This document shows, in pieces, positions 23,102 through 35,500 of a DNA stretch of 64,000 nucleotides. The first letter of the stretch is position 1; each line of letters begins with the position of its first letter. The DNA comes from Phlegmacium glaucopus (Eukaryota; Basidiomycota; Agaricomycetes; Agaricales; Cortinariaceae). The notes below the pieces were generated by a model. That model did not search any database. It saw only the letters and a program-made list of their open reading frames with translations, and was not told the DNA's origin. Location of the stretch: assembly GCA_015039465.1 (NCBI GenBank), contig MU130026.1:1-64000 (forward strand). Direction: 5' to 3'. The position numbers and the translations under genes are program-made.

Positions 23102-26100
23102 GCATATGCCGTAGCCTACGGTTACGGTGCGCAGCCCTGTTCTCCACGCTGCTGTATACAGGTACCCCTAATTTATTCAAGTTCTCGTGTATGGTATGTA
23201 CAATGCGCTCCCTGACTGGTCGGGTCAAATCCTTTATCTGACGCTAATTTAGTGTATTAATTACAAACAGTGGGATTTGAGTAATTGTCTGCGCTTCGAC
23301 TTGCTTTTTGTGCTTTTTTGAAATTCCTTTCCCCTACTGGTATTAAAAAGTCATTATCAGGTGACTTCTGCGACCCCATTAGACACTTCAATTTCAACGT
23401 CCATATTGCTATTCGCAAGTTTGATGCTCTCTTGGTCCGAAATTAATGGCGATCGAAAACGGACCCGATTCTCATTGTCAGGTACATCGCCACCAACTCT
23501 GTTTTCCCATCCTGATGAGGATCCTAGCATGTTATCTTCGTTTTTACTTGATCGGTCTGCGAAAGGAATAATGGGAGTACCAGAGATTGGAGGGAGGGAT
23601 GGAGAGACTCCAAGGTAAGCCTCGTTCGGAACAAGCCTTGAGGGAGTTTCTTCCGCCGAAGTAATAGGCACTCTGGGTAGAGTAATCCCTGCGCTCGGAA
23701 TGTACGTAGCTGAAGTCATATTATCATCATGCTGGCGTTTAGGAGATTGGTTGGGAATTATATTAGTTTGTGTGACAGCATCGGTCGACAATGGACTGTG
23801 AGGCCAGCCAGTGGGCGTCGAGTAGGGTTCTAGAGGCGGAACATAGGTATCTGAAGCATATGTTGGACCATACGTATCCCGGACATGGCCACCCTGGGCA
23901 TCATCGAAAGAAGGGTGGTAGTAGGGTGACGATCTATATGTAAATGGTTGATGCATTGTCAAACCGTCTGGAGAAGCATAGGGCATCAACGGATTCTGCC
24001 AGTCGTCGCCCAGGGTTGGCTGAGTGAATGGCCCTTGGCTTGCTCTGGCTTGCTCGTCGATCCATCCATCAATACGTCGCTTCCATGATCTATCCTGCTG
24101 GCTTGATTGACGGAAAGTGTTCACTGTCAGGAACACATTAAGCACACCAATCCCGAGAACTACGGTGAAAACAACGCGTATAACTAGCAAAGTTATGTCA
24201 GATATTCGAGGTGGTGTAGTACTTGTGATCCCTGATCGCCATACGAAGGACATGATGCAAACGATGTAAAGTATGATAGACCTGAAGTAACATCAGCATT
24301 GGAAATTAAAATTCTTCAATTACCCAAAAAGAAATTACCAGATTAACCAAATTGCCGGCGTGGCCAGCAAAATCCAAACATTCCACCACAGAGAGGTTTC
24401 AGTTCTTTTAGCCTCCTACAGAACATGAGAATAGGTCCAATAGGTCCCATTGTAAGCAATAACGAGAGCATATGCTTACCAGTGCCCACTCGGCTGCTCT
24501 GTGGATCCTTCGCATGCTACTAAAGAGGACGACGAACATGCACCCAAAGATCAAACTTATCAACGCGCACAACAACGAAAATAAAGCAGTATATCTCGTC
24601 AGTGGATCATCGGCAGTACTTTGAATTTGCAACATAGTCAGAACGGCCCTATATGATTCGACAGAGAAATCAGCTTCAAAACAAGTAAAGTATGCAAAGA
24701 TGAGGTGACAAACGCTAAGAGTAGAGCCGAGACGACGTTGAAAGTCTTCCATTCTTCGATCACCGAATCAATGAAAAATTGCCAAGACGATGTTAGTTTC
24801 GTATATTCAGGTGGGACGCTTGGTTCGAATAGCAGGTGCGAACTCGCCTCGAGTACTATCTTCTTCATTTCAGGCAAACTTAAATCAGCTTCCTCAAAGA
24901 TCTAGGCCACACGAGAGAAATAAAGTGAGGGCAGTCGGAAGAGCATGTATAAATACATTTGCCTAGGGAGAGTTACCAACACGAATTCAAAGGCATACTT
25001 CGTCAACCCGGGTTCCTGCCAATTGACATCTGAGTCATTGGAGATAACAGCATGATCAGTTTTCAACCCAACGATAGGAGAGTGCTGGATAGATGGCATG
25101 GGTGACTCTGAGAAAACTGGTGCTTGAGATTGTACTGGTGGCTCCGAGACGGGTGTAGGTGGTGTTGGTGGCATGTGAATATTTGATCTGTTCTCCTGTC
25201 CAGAAGTGTCACCTCCAATCGTTTGGATAGATGGCATATGAAAAGGCGTTTGAGGTTGAATTGGCGGCTCGGGTACCCAAGATGGTCGCTTAAGGTGTCT
25301 TGGAACAGGCGCAGCATTGGGGAGGTTTCCTCCAAATGTGGGCTTGCTGGGTAAAGAACCATCAGGACTAGTCACCATGCCTTGCGGTCCTGGAAGAGGT
25401 CCAGCTACAAGAATGTCGTCGAAAGTTATATAACCTGAGCATGCTTTGTCATCACCACGAGATACTTGAAAAGGGTCGCGTATGATAAGACTATCAGCTC
25501 GTCTACTTGTTTGCGGTTTGACCGCTTGGTTTGGATCCAAATTCTGATGAGGTATTCTAGGTACGCCAGGAAATGACACAGGAATATCACCATAAGTTCT
25601 AGAAGATGGATATTTTTGGGGTGTTTGAGCAGTCGGGATGCGATACGATTCCTGTGAGTATTGCCATGGAAGTTTCTGTGGTATGACCGAGTTTGCAGGC
25701 ATGGCAGTACGGGAAACCGGAGTGAAAGCGTTTTGTGCAACGGGGGGAGAAATTGTTGTCGATTGAGCCTGGATATTGGGTTGAGATTGACTAGGACGCC
25801 TAACGGGCATCAATGGAGGCAATTTCAAGGCATCTGTGTTATCGGATGGTGGATAGGCTGATTGGTCACTGTTATCAGAAAGCTCATCAACCTTGACTTG
25901 TGTTCCGTATGTTGGATCTGCTGGAGACCCTCTGATTAATGATGCAGGCCGTGAAAGTGTTGAAGGAAGGGGCGGAGGTGGTGGAATTGAAGGCGTTAGA
26001 TGAGATATGACTGTGGTGGTGGTAGTTGTCTCTCCTATTTGGCTTCTATTACCCGTTGCATAGGATGACGAATTTGTATCGGCTTTATCAATTTGGCGGG

Positions 26101-26790
26101 AGGATGAACTGTCAATTCGATTGGTAGTAGCTGGGGGCTCAGACATTTCGTAGATCTTAATTCATCCATGTTAGATAGGCCATCATGTTAGGTAGCCTCT
26201 ATCCAGAAAGGAACCTTGCGACTTGCCTAGAACTGTGTAAAATAAAAGCAATCCCGCACCTTTTTTTTTGTTTCCAAAGTTCTTGAAAGTTAATAGGAAG
26301 TGAGGATGGATTGAGACTTTTACGTTATACCTGTTGCGGCCAGGACTTGGATATACTTGCAAATCAAGCTCTCTGCAGGAAGTGACACTTATCATGTCGA
26401 CGGTCGTTGCAAATTTGCACGAAATAAGAATGGATTCCGACTCTGAAGTCATGGCCAACCTGATTCGTTCAATCTTCAAGCGAGCGTCAACTGGTACAGT
26501 GCTGCTCACTGCCAAAGGCAACCAGAACTATTTTCCGTTTTGCCAGACTGAGTTTATAATTCATCGGCAGAATTGATCCGGAACTTGATCAATATGTTAT
26601 CACCTTATTCTCTTGATCATTGCTTAGTTCTTCATTAGTGTTCAAGTTATATCCTTCATTCTAAGATTTTCTTATGTTATCATAAGATTGAAGTAGCTAT
26701 CTACTTTCTGGTAGCAGGGTTGCTTAAAAGCCCTGAGACAGTCATAACTTCAAAGACCCCGAGTCGGAATTGTAGTACGGTATTGTCAAA
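23102..26790. repeat. Tandem segmental duplication, unit A
   Basis: Unit A matches unit B (26829-30560) through 5' and 3' flanks as well as the gene. The left edges share GCCGTAGC and TTACGGTGCGCAGCCCT blocks; the right edges share the 'gatccggaact' and 'gattttcttat' blocks. The boundaries are approximate. Confidence 0.8.
23357..26146 (-). pseudogene. Proline-rich membrane protein, copy A, with one in-frame stop
   Basis: Four exons (24714-26146, 24480-24648, 24339-24415, 23357-24281) total 2604 nt, the same as copy B, and all splice sites are kept. The long N-terminal part is Ser/Pro-rich and probably disordered. Next come an amphipathic LPRQMYLYMLFRLPSLYFSRV segment, transmembrane segments around FSLLCALISLIFGCMFVVLF, a WWNVWILL segment and LLVIRVVFTVVLGIGVLNVFL, then a low-complexity tail. 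The family is a common uncharacterised basidiomycete membrane protein; its function is unknown. The only lesion seen is TAG at about 24903-24905, right after SRVA, where copy B has Lys. The rest of the frame has not decayed, so loss looks recent, or readthrough may occur. Confidence 0.82.
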
Positions 26791-26828
26791 GTCAACCCCA
26801 GACCTTCCATGGTACGGTACCCATTACC

Positions 26829-29800
26829 ATGGCGCTGTATGCCGTAGCATACGATTACGGTGCGCAGCCCTAACTGATGTGTTCTACACGCTACTGTATG
26901 CAGGTAAGGTAGTACCTTGGTACTATTCAAGTTCTCATGTATAGTATCTACAATGCGCTCCTTGACTGGTCAGGTCAAATCCTTTATCTGACGCTAGATT
27001 ACTTACAAACAGTGGGATTTGAGTAACTGTTTGAGCCTCGACTTTCTTTTGTGCCTTTTTCAACTTCCTTCCCCTACCGATATAAAAAGTCATTATCATA
27101 TCACGTCACTCCTGCGACCCCATCAGACACTTCAATCTCAACGTCCGTATTCCTATTCGCAAGTTTGATGCTCCCTTGGTCCGAAATTAATGGCGATCGA
27201 AAACGGACCCGATTCTCATTGTCAGGTACATCGCCACCAACTCTGTTTTCCCATCCCGATGAGGATCCTAGCGTATTATCTTTGTTTTTACTTGATCGGT
27301 CTGCGAAGGGGATGATAGGAGTGCCAGAGATTGGAGGGATGGATGGAGAGACTCCAAGGTAAGCTTCGTTCGGAACATGCCTTGGAGGAGTTTCTTCCGC
27401 CGAAGTAGTAGGCACTCTGGGTAGAGTAATCCCTGCGCTCGGAATGTACGCAACTGAAGTCATGTTATCATCATGCTGGCGTTTAGGTGATTGATTGGGA
27501 ATTATATTAGCCTGTGTGACAGCATCGGTCGACAATGGACTGTGAGGCCAGCCAGTAGGTGTCGAGAAGGGTTCTAGAGGCGGAACATAGGTATCTGAAG
27601 CATATGTTGGACCGTACGTATCCGGGACATAGCCACCCTGGGCATCGTCGAAAGAAGGTTGGTAGTAGGGTGACGATCTATATGTAAATGGTGGATGCAT
27701 TGTCAAACCGTCTGGAGAAGCATAGGGCATCAACGGATTCTGCCAGTCGCGCAGGGCTGGCTGAGTGAATGATTCTTGGCTTGCTCTGGCTTGCTCGTTG
27801 ATCCATCCATCAATACGCTGCTTCCATTTTCTATCCCGCTGGCTTGATTGACGGAAAGTGTTCACTGTCAAGAACACATTAAGCACACCAATCCCGAGAA
27901 CTACGGTGAAAACAACGCGTATAGCTAGCAAATTTGTATCAGATATTCCAGGAGGTGTAGTATCTGTTACGCCTGATCGCCATACGAAGGACATGATGCA
28001 AACGATGAACAGTATGATAGACCTGAAGTAACATCAGCATTGGAAATTAAAATTCTTCAATTAACCAAAAACATTTACCACATTAACCAAATTGCTGGCG
28101 TGGCCAGCAAAATCCAAACATTCCACCACAGAGAGGTCTGAGTTCTTCTAGCCTCCTACAAACCATGAGAATAGTTCCTACTATGAGAAATAAGGAGAGC
28201 ATATACTTACCAGTGCCCAGTCAGCTGCTCTGTGGATCCTTCGCATGCTACTAAAGAGGACGACGAACATGCATCCAAAGATCAAACTTATCAACGCACA
28301 CAACAACGAAAATAAAGCAGTATATCTCGTCAGCGGATCTTCGGCAGCACTTTGAATTTGCAACATAGTCAGAACGGCCCTATACGATTTGACACAGTGA
28401 TCAGGTTCAAGACAAGTATAGTATGAAAAGACGAGGTGACAAACGCCAGGAGTAGAGTTGAGACGACGTTGAAAGTCTTCCATTCTTCGGTCACCGAATC
28501 GATGAAAAATTCCCAAGACGATGTTAGTTTCGCGTATGCAGGTGAGACGCTTGGTTCGAATAGCAGGTGCGAACTCGTCTGGAGCGCTATCCTCTTGGTT
28601 TCGACCACACTTATATTGGCTTCCTCGAAGATCTTCCCCACACGAGAGAAATAAAGCGAGGGCAGTCGGAAGAGGATATACAGATACATCTGCCTAGGGA
28701 CAGTTACTGACATGAATTCAAAGGCAATCCTCGTCAACTTGGGTTCCTGCCAATTGGTATATGGGCCATTGGAGATAACAATATCATCAGGTTTCAACCC
28801 GACGATGGGAGAGTGCGGAATCGATGGCATGGGTGACTCTGAGAGAACTGGTGCTTGAGATTGTACTGGTGGCTCAGACACGGGTGTAGGTAGCGTTGGT
28901 GGCATGTGAATATTCGATCTGTTCTCCTGCCCAGAAGCGTCACCTCCAATTGCTGGGATAGATGGCATATGAAAAGGCGTTTGAGGTTGCATTGGCGGCT
29001 CGGGTACCCAAGATGGTGGCTTAAGGTGTCTTGGAACATGTGATGGGAGATATATCCCCGGTTCAGTGGAAATATAGCCCTGTCTATATGTTCCGGAAGG
29101 AGGCGCAGTATTGTTTCTTCCGAATGTCGGCATGCTGGGTAAAGATTGCGGTCCTGGAACAGATCCAGCCGCTAGACCATCTGAACGTGCTTTGTTGTCG
29201 TCAGTCCGAGATACTTGAAAAGGGTCGGCTATGACAAGAGTATCGGCTCGTCTACTTGTTTGCGGTTTGACGACTTGGTTTGGATCCATGTTTTGATGAG
29301 GCATTCTAGGTACGCCAGGAAATGACACAGGAATATCACCATAAGTTCTAGAAGATGGATATTTTTGGGGTGTTTGAGCAGTCGGGATGCGATACGATTC
29401 CTGTGAGTATTGCCATGGAAGTTTCTGTGGTATGACCGAGTTTGCAGGCATGGCAGTACGGGAAACCGGAGTGAAAGCGTTTTGTGCAACGGGGGGAGAA
29501 ATTATTGTCGATTGAGGCTGGATATTGTGCTGAGATTGACTAGGACGCCTAACGGGCATCAATGGAGGCAATTTCAAGGCATCTGTGTCATCGGATGGTG
29601 GATAGACTGATTGGGCATTGTTATCAGAGAGCTCATCAACCCTGACCTGGGTTCCGTATGTTGGATCTGCTGGAGACTCTCTGATTAATGATACAGGCCG
29701 TGAAAATGTTGAAGAAAGGGGCGGAGGTGGTGGAATTGAAGGAGTTAGAGGAGATATGACTGTAGAGGTGGTTGTCTCTCCGATTTGGCTTCTATTACCC

Positions 29801-30560
29801 GTTGCATAGGATGACGAATTTGTATCGGCGCGGGAGGATGAACTGTCAATTCGATTGGTTGTAGCTGAGGGCTCAGACATTTCGTAGATCTTAATTGATC
29901 CATCATGATGTTAGGTATGCCTCCACACAGAAGGAAATTTTACGACTTACCGAGGGCTGTGTAAAATAAAAGCAATCCCACACCGTTTTTCTTGTTTCCA
30001 AAGTCCTCGGAAGTTAATAGAAAGTAAGGGTGGGTATTTAGACTTTTACGTTATTAACGTAAATACCTGTTGCGGCCAGGACTTGCAAATCAAGATCTTC
30101 GCAGGAAGTGACACTTATCATTTCGACGGTTGTTGAAAATGACGAAATATGAATGGCTTCTGACCCTGAAGTCATGGCCAACTTGAGTAGTTCAATCTTC
30201 AAGCAAGCGTCAACTGGTACAGTGCTGCTCACTGCCACAAGGCAACCAGAACTATTTTCCGTTTTGCCAGGTTGAATTTATAATTATCGGCAAAATTGAT
30301 CCGGAACTCTATCTCTTGATCATTCGTATTTGTTGCTTGGTTCTTCATTCAAGTTGGTGTTATATTCTTCACTCTGAGATTTTCTTATTTATTATACTGT
30401 TATCTTAATAATAATCTACTCACTGCCCACATTCTGCTGTGTGCAGAATGTGCCCAGTCTGGCAGTGACTCTCTGGTATGGTGGCTTGAATTTCCTGGAA
30501 AGTCCTGAGATAACCTCAAAGGTCTCCAAGTCAGACTTATAGTCAACTTATAGTACAGTT
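26829..30560. repeat. Tandem segmental duplication, unit B
   Basis: Second unit of the duplication described at 23102-26790. Near its right edge it has an extra block relative to unit A, containing a small hairpin at about 30427-30451 (arms CACATTCTGC and GCAGAATGTG). Confidence 0.8.
27101..29880 (-). CDS. Proline-rich multi-spanning membrane protein, copy B
   Basis: Four exons (28445-29880, 28211-28379, 28079-28155, 27101-28022) give 867 aa with no stops. About 430 N-terminal residues are rich in Ser, Pro and Gln. A conserved block follows (MYLYILFRLPSLYFSRVGKI, LTSSWEFFIDSVTEEWKTFNV), then four likely membrane helices (LLALVLT-like, FSLLCALISLIFGCMFVVLF, WWNVWILLATPAIWLMW, LLAIRVVFTVVLGIGVLNVF) and a disordered C-terminal tail of about 230 residues. 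The domain pattern is typical of an uncharacterised Agaricomycete family; I do not know the function. The start at 29880 follows the copy A alignment; possible extra 5' exons are discussed in the findings. Copies differ by small indels near the middle of exon 1. Confidence 0.85.
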
Positions 30561-30700
30561 ACTAGTAGTATTGTACATTTGAATTTATAGATACTGGTGT
30601 GTATGGGCATCAATCTCATCAATGTACTTCAACTTGTATCTGAGGAGGCAGTCCACCTTCACCACCATGTTGGGTCATTTTTCGGCTTCCTAGTTCTATC
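30561..30700. other. Host DNA left of the gypsy element
   Basis: Short unassigned flank ending in CTATC, the left copy of the 5-bp target duplication. Confidence 0.6.
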
Positions 30701-31088
30701 TGTTACGATTGTATACACGCAGCGTACGCAGCGTACGCACATTTTTCATTTTCTTTTTATTATCACACATGCGCACTCCATGCAATGTTCATTGTTTCAT
30801 CTACATGCTGCTACTACTCTGTTTTCATACATGTGTCAAACACATGTTGTACATACTTTCACCACATGCCTTTCATTTCCTTTTCTAGTATATAAACCTA
30901 CGTATTCTGTACAATGTTCTTTACCTAGTCTTTAATAGACGATCTTACTCTCTACATCTCTCTCAAAGACGACCGCTGCTCTAGACCTTAACAAGTCTAC
31001 GAAGCGCAAGTCTACGAATTGATACTCGAAACCGACATAGTAACGACTGTTAACGATCAGTAACCCTGAATCGTTCGAAGTCGTAACA
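30701..31088 (+). repeat. 5' LTR of the gypsy element
   Basis: 388 bp, TG..CA ends. It holds the tandem block CAGCGTACG twice, while the 3' LTR holds it once; this explains the 9-bp length difference. Confidence 0.95.
30889..30896 (+). promoter_or_regulatory. TATA box of the gypsy LTR
   Basis: TATATAAA lies 34 bp before ACCTAGTCTTT (30923-30933), the segment complementary to the primer site, which fits a transcript beginning at or very near 30923. Confidence 0.65.
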
Positions 31089-31099
31089 AAAGACTAGGT
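31089..31099 (+). promoter_or_regulatory. Self-priming primer-binding site
   Basis: AAAGACTAGGT begins at the first base after the 5' LTR and is a perfect 11-nt complement of ACCTAGTCTTT at 30923-30933, the predicted 5' end of the RNA. In Tf1 of fission yeast the first 11 nt of the mRNA fold back to an identically placed site and prime reverse transcription. Confidence 0.8.
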
Positions 31100-31276
31100 G
31101 TCTACACGACCTCGCATAGTTTCCATACTTGCGAAACACCCGAAACAAAACGAACCCGAAACCGAACGTCGAAACTTGGTGAAAGATCCGATCGACACCC
31201 GAACCTCTGAGCAACGGCGTCAAGTTCAAGAAACAGAAGAAGAGGGACATATAGACTTTCGCAGTCTTCCCATTCC

Positions 31277-32533
31277 ATGAACGATACCGAAGGAGAATTC
31301 TCTACTCCACCCGAACCCACAAACGAACCGACAGAAGAAGCGCTAGAAGAGGCACTAGCCAGACTTAGCGCATCTAGAAACCCGATCGACTTCACACGAC
31401 AAGAATTCAACCCATTCCAATCGTTCTTCGATCCCACCGAAACCCGAACAGAACCCGACGCGTGGAGCTACCCACCCGAGACAAACTCAGAACAAGAAGT
31501 TGCTGAACTTCTAAACCGAACCCCAACCCGATCCCCTACACCGAAATCAGAAGACATGGTTGATCAACCAATGAACGAACCAATCATGAACAAAGAAGCG
31601 AAAGAGATCAAGCTCAACATGCCGAAGCCCTTTACCGGGAAAAGAGAAGAACTACGAAAGTTTCTTCTAGAAACGAAACTATACCTCACTATAAACGACA
31701 CGGTATACGATAATGACTTGAAGAAGATTGCCTTTGTACTTTCCCTACTCAATGATGGGGAAGCCAGCTCATGGAAAGAAGAATATGTCGCGAACGTGTT
31801 CGAAAACACGACCTTAGGAACAAAGCCGGACTTCGGGACCATCCTAAACTTCTTCAAACTCCTAGAAGAGTCTTTTGCCCAATACGACACCAAGGGTGAT
31901 GCCCTGAATGATTTGAAATATCTCCGACAGGAGAAAACCTCGATTGACGAGCATATCACTCAATTCAAAATCCTGGTACAGAAGAGCGGTCTCAAAGACG
32001 AGATCGCAATCATCGAATGATTCGAGGACTCGATCCTCCCCTCACTGAAACGAAGAATTCTGACGTTGGAAAGACCGCCAACGACGATCGCAGGATGGTA
32101 CGAATGGGCTTCACGCCTAGATCACCAATGGAAAAGGATGATGAATTCCTTTTCCCGAGGAAACAACAACCAGAACAAAACTGGTCAAACAAATAAGAAC
32201 TCGAACCCACAGGGTAGGAAGTGGAACTTCCAGAAGAAAGACCCTAACGCGATGGATGTGGACGCAATGTCCATGGACGAACGAAACGACGCGATGAGGA
32301 AAGGGCTTTGCTTCAAATGCAAACAGCCCGGACATTTATCCAGAGACTGCACGAAGACAGCCTCTTACCCGAACCAGAACACAACGAAATCCTGGCAGAA
32401 GAAGCCAGAAGTCCCCGAGATCAAAAAGATGAAGGGAAAAGAATTGCATTCTCACATTCGAGCCTTGATGGCAAAAATGGACGACGACGACAAAGAGGAG
32501 TTTTTCAAACAAGCGGACGATGAGGGTTTTTAA
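31277..32533 (+). pseudogene. gag of the gypsy element, interrupted by one TGA
   Basis: A single frame codes for capsid and nucleocapsid. The N-terminus is acidic and Pro-rich; a retrotransposon gag core follows (FTGKREELRKFLLETKLYL, LLEESFAQYD). A CCHC zinc knuckle, CFKCKQPGHLSRDC, lies at 32309-32350. TGA at 32018-32020 splits the frame after IAIIE; the same frame continues without loss on the other side (FEDSILPSLKRR). The stop is in a GAATGATTC context, where a C-to-T change in CGA would create it. Without readthrough the copy cannot make full Gag. Confidence 0.9.
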
Positions 32534-32550
32534 AACGGAGAGCTTCCTCG

Positions 32551-35500
32551 ATGCAAGTCTCTCCTTGTCTAAATATTTACTCTGTCTGTAGTGCTACGAT
32601 AACGAACAATACAATCTCTGTTCCAATCATCATCATAGACCAGACATCGAGTAAGGAAGACATCGAAACCCAAGGACTCATAGACACCGGAGCGGGAGGA
32701 AAGTTTATCGACCAGAACTATGCAAGAAAATCTGGATTCACTATCGAAAAACTGGACGAACCACTCAAAGTCTTCAACGTAGACGGAACACCCAACAAAC
32801 GCGGAACTATCAAGACATTCATTGATCTTGATCTTATTGTAAACGGACAACGGAAAACGGAACGACTCCTAGTCACAGGACTCGGAAAGCAGAAGATCAT
32901 CCTCGGATTCCCTTGGTTACAAGAAACCAACCCGGAAATCAATTGGAAGACTGGAGCATTCTCCTGGAGAAACGAAGAAACGGACACTGGCAAACGGCGC
33001 TTCTTTAAGCGAAAAATGAGTACGGACACCCCGAAACAAGAATTCCCGAAGTACCCGAAATCTTCAATCACAGATGAAGATGACGAAGAAGAATACATGA
33101 ATTCTACACTGAACCCCCTAGATGATGATGAATTATCATTACTCATCTCTTTTATTACTGGTGAAACGGACGACAACATTTGGATCAATGCGAAAACTTC
33201 TGCATCTCAAACACTTGCACAAAAATACGACAAAAAGGATGATATTCCGGTTGAAAAACTGGTTCCAAAAGAATATCATGAATTCCTTGATGTATTTGAC
33301 GAAAAGAAGGCAGACAGATTTCCTGACGAACGGCCCTGGGATCATAAAATCGAGATGAAACCTGGATTTGAACCAAAATCCTTTAAGAATTACAATCTCA
33401 CCCCGGAAGAACAAACCGAACTGGACAAATTCCTCAAAGAAAACCTCGAACGACGTTATATTCGGAAATCGAAATCACCGATGGCATCACCTTTCTTCTT
33501 CGTCTCCAAGAAAGATGGAAAGTTACGACCTTGCCAAGATTACCGATACCTGAACGAACACACGGTCAAGAACGCTTACCCTCTACCTTTGATCTCCGAA
33601 ATTATGGACAAGCTGAAAGGCGCAACTTGTTTTACCAAGTTTGATGTCCTTAGAGGTTACAACAACGTCCGGATCAAGAAAGGTGACGAGTGGAAAGCAG
33701 CATTCAAAACGAACAGAGGACTTTTCGAACCGACGGTTATGTTCTTTGGCATGTGCAACTCCCCGGCCACATTCCAAGCGATGATGGATTCGATTTTTGA
33801 AGATCTGATTGAAGGCGATTACGTCATTGTCTACATGGACGACATCCTGATCTTTGCAACATGTGAAAAAGATCTCGAAGAAATCACGAGAAAGGTCCTA
33901 CAGCGATTACGAGAACACGATCTCTACCTGAAACCGAAGAAATGTGAATTCAACAAGAAGAAAATTGAATACCTCGGAATGATCATCGAAGAAGGTAAGG
34001 TCTCTATGGATTCCACAAAACTCAAAGGAATTAGAGACTGGCCTACACCTACCACTGTCAAAGAAGTACGATCGTTCCTTGGATTTGGAAATTTCTACAG
34101 AAGATTCATCAAGAAATTCTCGGAACTCGCTGGACCCCTCAACAATCTTTTAAGAAAGAACAAAACATTTGAATGGACACAGGAATGCCAAGACGCTTTT
34201 GAAACACTCAAGAAGCGATTTACTGAAGAACCGGTTCTTATGATGCCAGATCATACGAAACCTTTCCAGATCGAATGCGACGCATCAAAATACGCATCAG
34301 GTGCAGTCCTCACACAATTGGACTCGAATGGAGACAGACACCCGGTCTCTTTTATTTCGAAAACCTTTTCCCCTACCGAACGGAACTACGAGATTTACGA
34401 CAGAGAATTGCTTGCAATTATTCGCGGACTCCAAGAATGGCGACATTACATTCAAGGATCCCCTCATACAACGGTTATATTTTCAGACCACAAGAATCTG
34501 ACATACTACCGAGAAGCAAAGAAACTGAACCGAAGACAGGCGAGATGGGCATTATATCTCTCTGAATTTGACGTGAAACTTGTTCACCTGGCCGGAAACA
34601 AAATGATTCAATCGGACACCCTCTCTCGACGACCTGATCATTGCCCTGAAGAAGACAATGATAACGAAGACATTGTTCTACTCCCCGACAGTCTTTTCCT
34701 CAACCTTATCGACACCGACTTACAAGAAAGAATTGCTTCCGCCGATGATTTAGATCTCGACGCTGCCGAAGCAATAAAAATACTACTGGACACAGGATCT
34801 TCTGCACAGAAAGATCTAAACGAATGGACGACGGAAGAATTCGAAGGAAAACGAGTTCTTTTCTACAAAGGAAAGAATTATATTCCTAAAGACTTCGAAT
34901 TACGACGGGACATAGTCAAAATGTTCCACGATCCTGAAACAGCTGGACACCCCGGAGAACTGGAGACTTACAATGCAGTCCGACAGCATTACTGGTGGCC
35001 TGGACTTCGAACCTTTGCGAAGAACTACGTTCAAGGATGCGGAACTTGTCAACAGTTCAAAATTGACAGAAACCCCTCGAAACCGGCCTTTATCCCTGTA
35101 GAAGGAGCGAAATCGACACGTCCTTTTGCGAATTGCTCAATGGACTTTATCACTGACTTACCACCTGCCGAAGGGTATGACTCTATCTTGTCCGTGGTCG
35201 ACCAAGGTCTTACGAAGGGGGTAATTCTCCTACCCTGCAACAAAACGATCACCGCCGAAGAAACAGCCCGACTTTTACTCGAAAATCTTTACAAAAGATT
35301 TGGATTACCCGACCGATTATTATCCGACAGAGGACCTCAATTTGCCTCTCAATCATTTAGAGAACTTTTGAAACTACTCGGAATCACATCCTCCCTTTCG
35401 ACAGCTTATCACCCTCAAACCGATGGAGCTACCGAACGAACAAATCAAGAAATCGAAGCTTACTTATCGATTTATTGCGCATCTCATCCAGAAGAATGGC

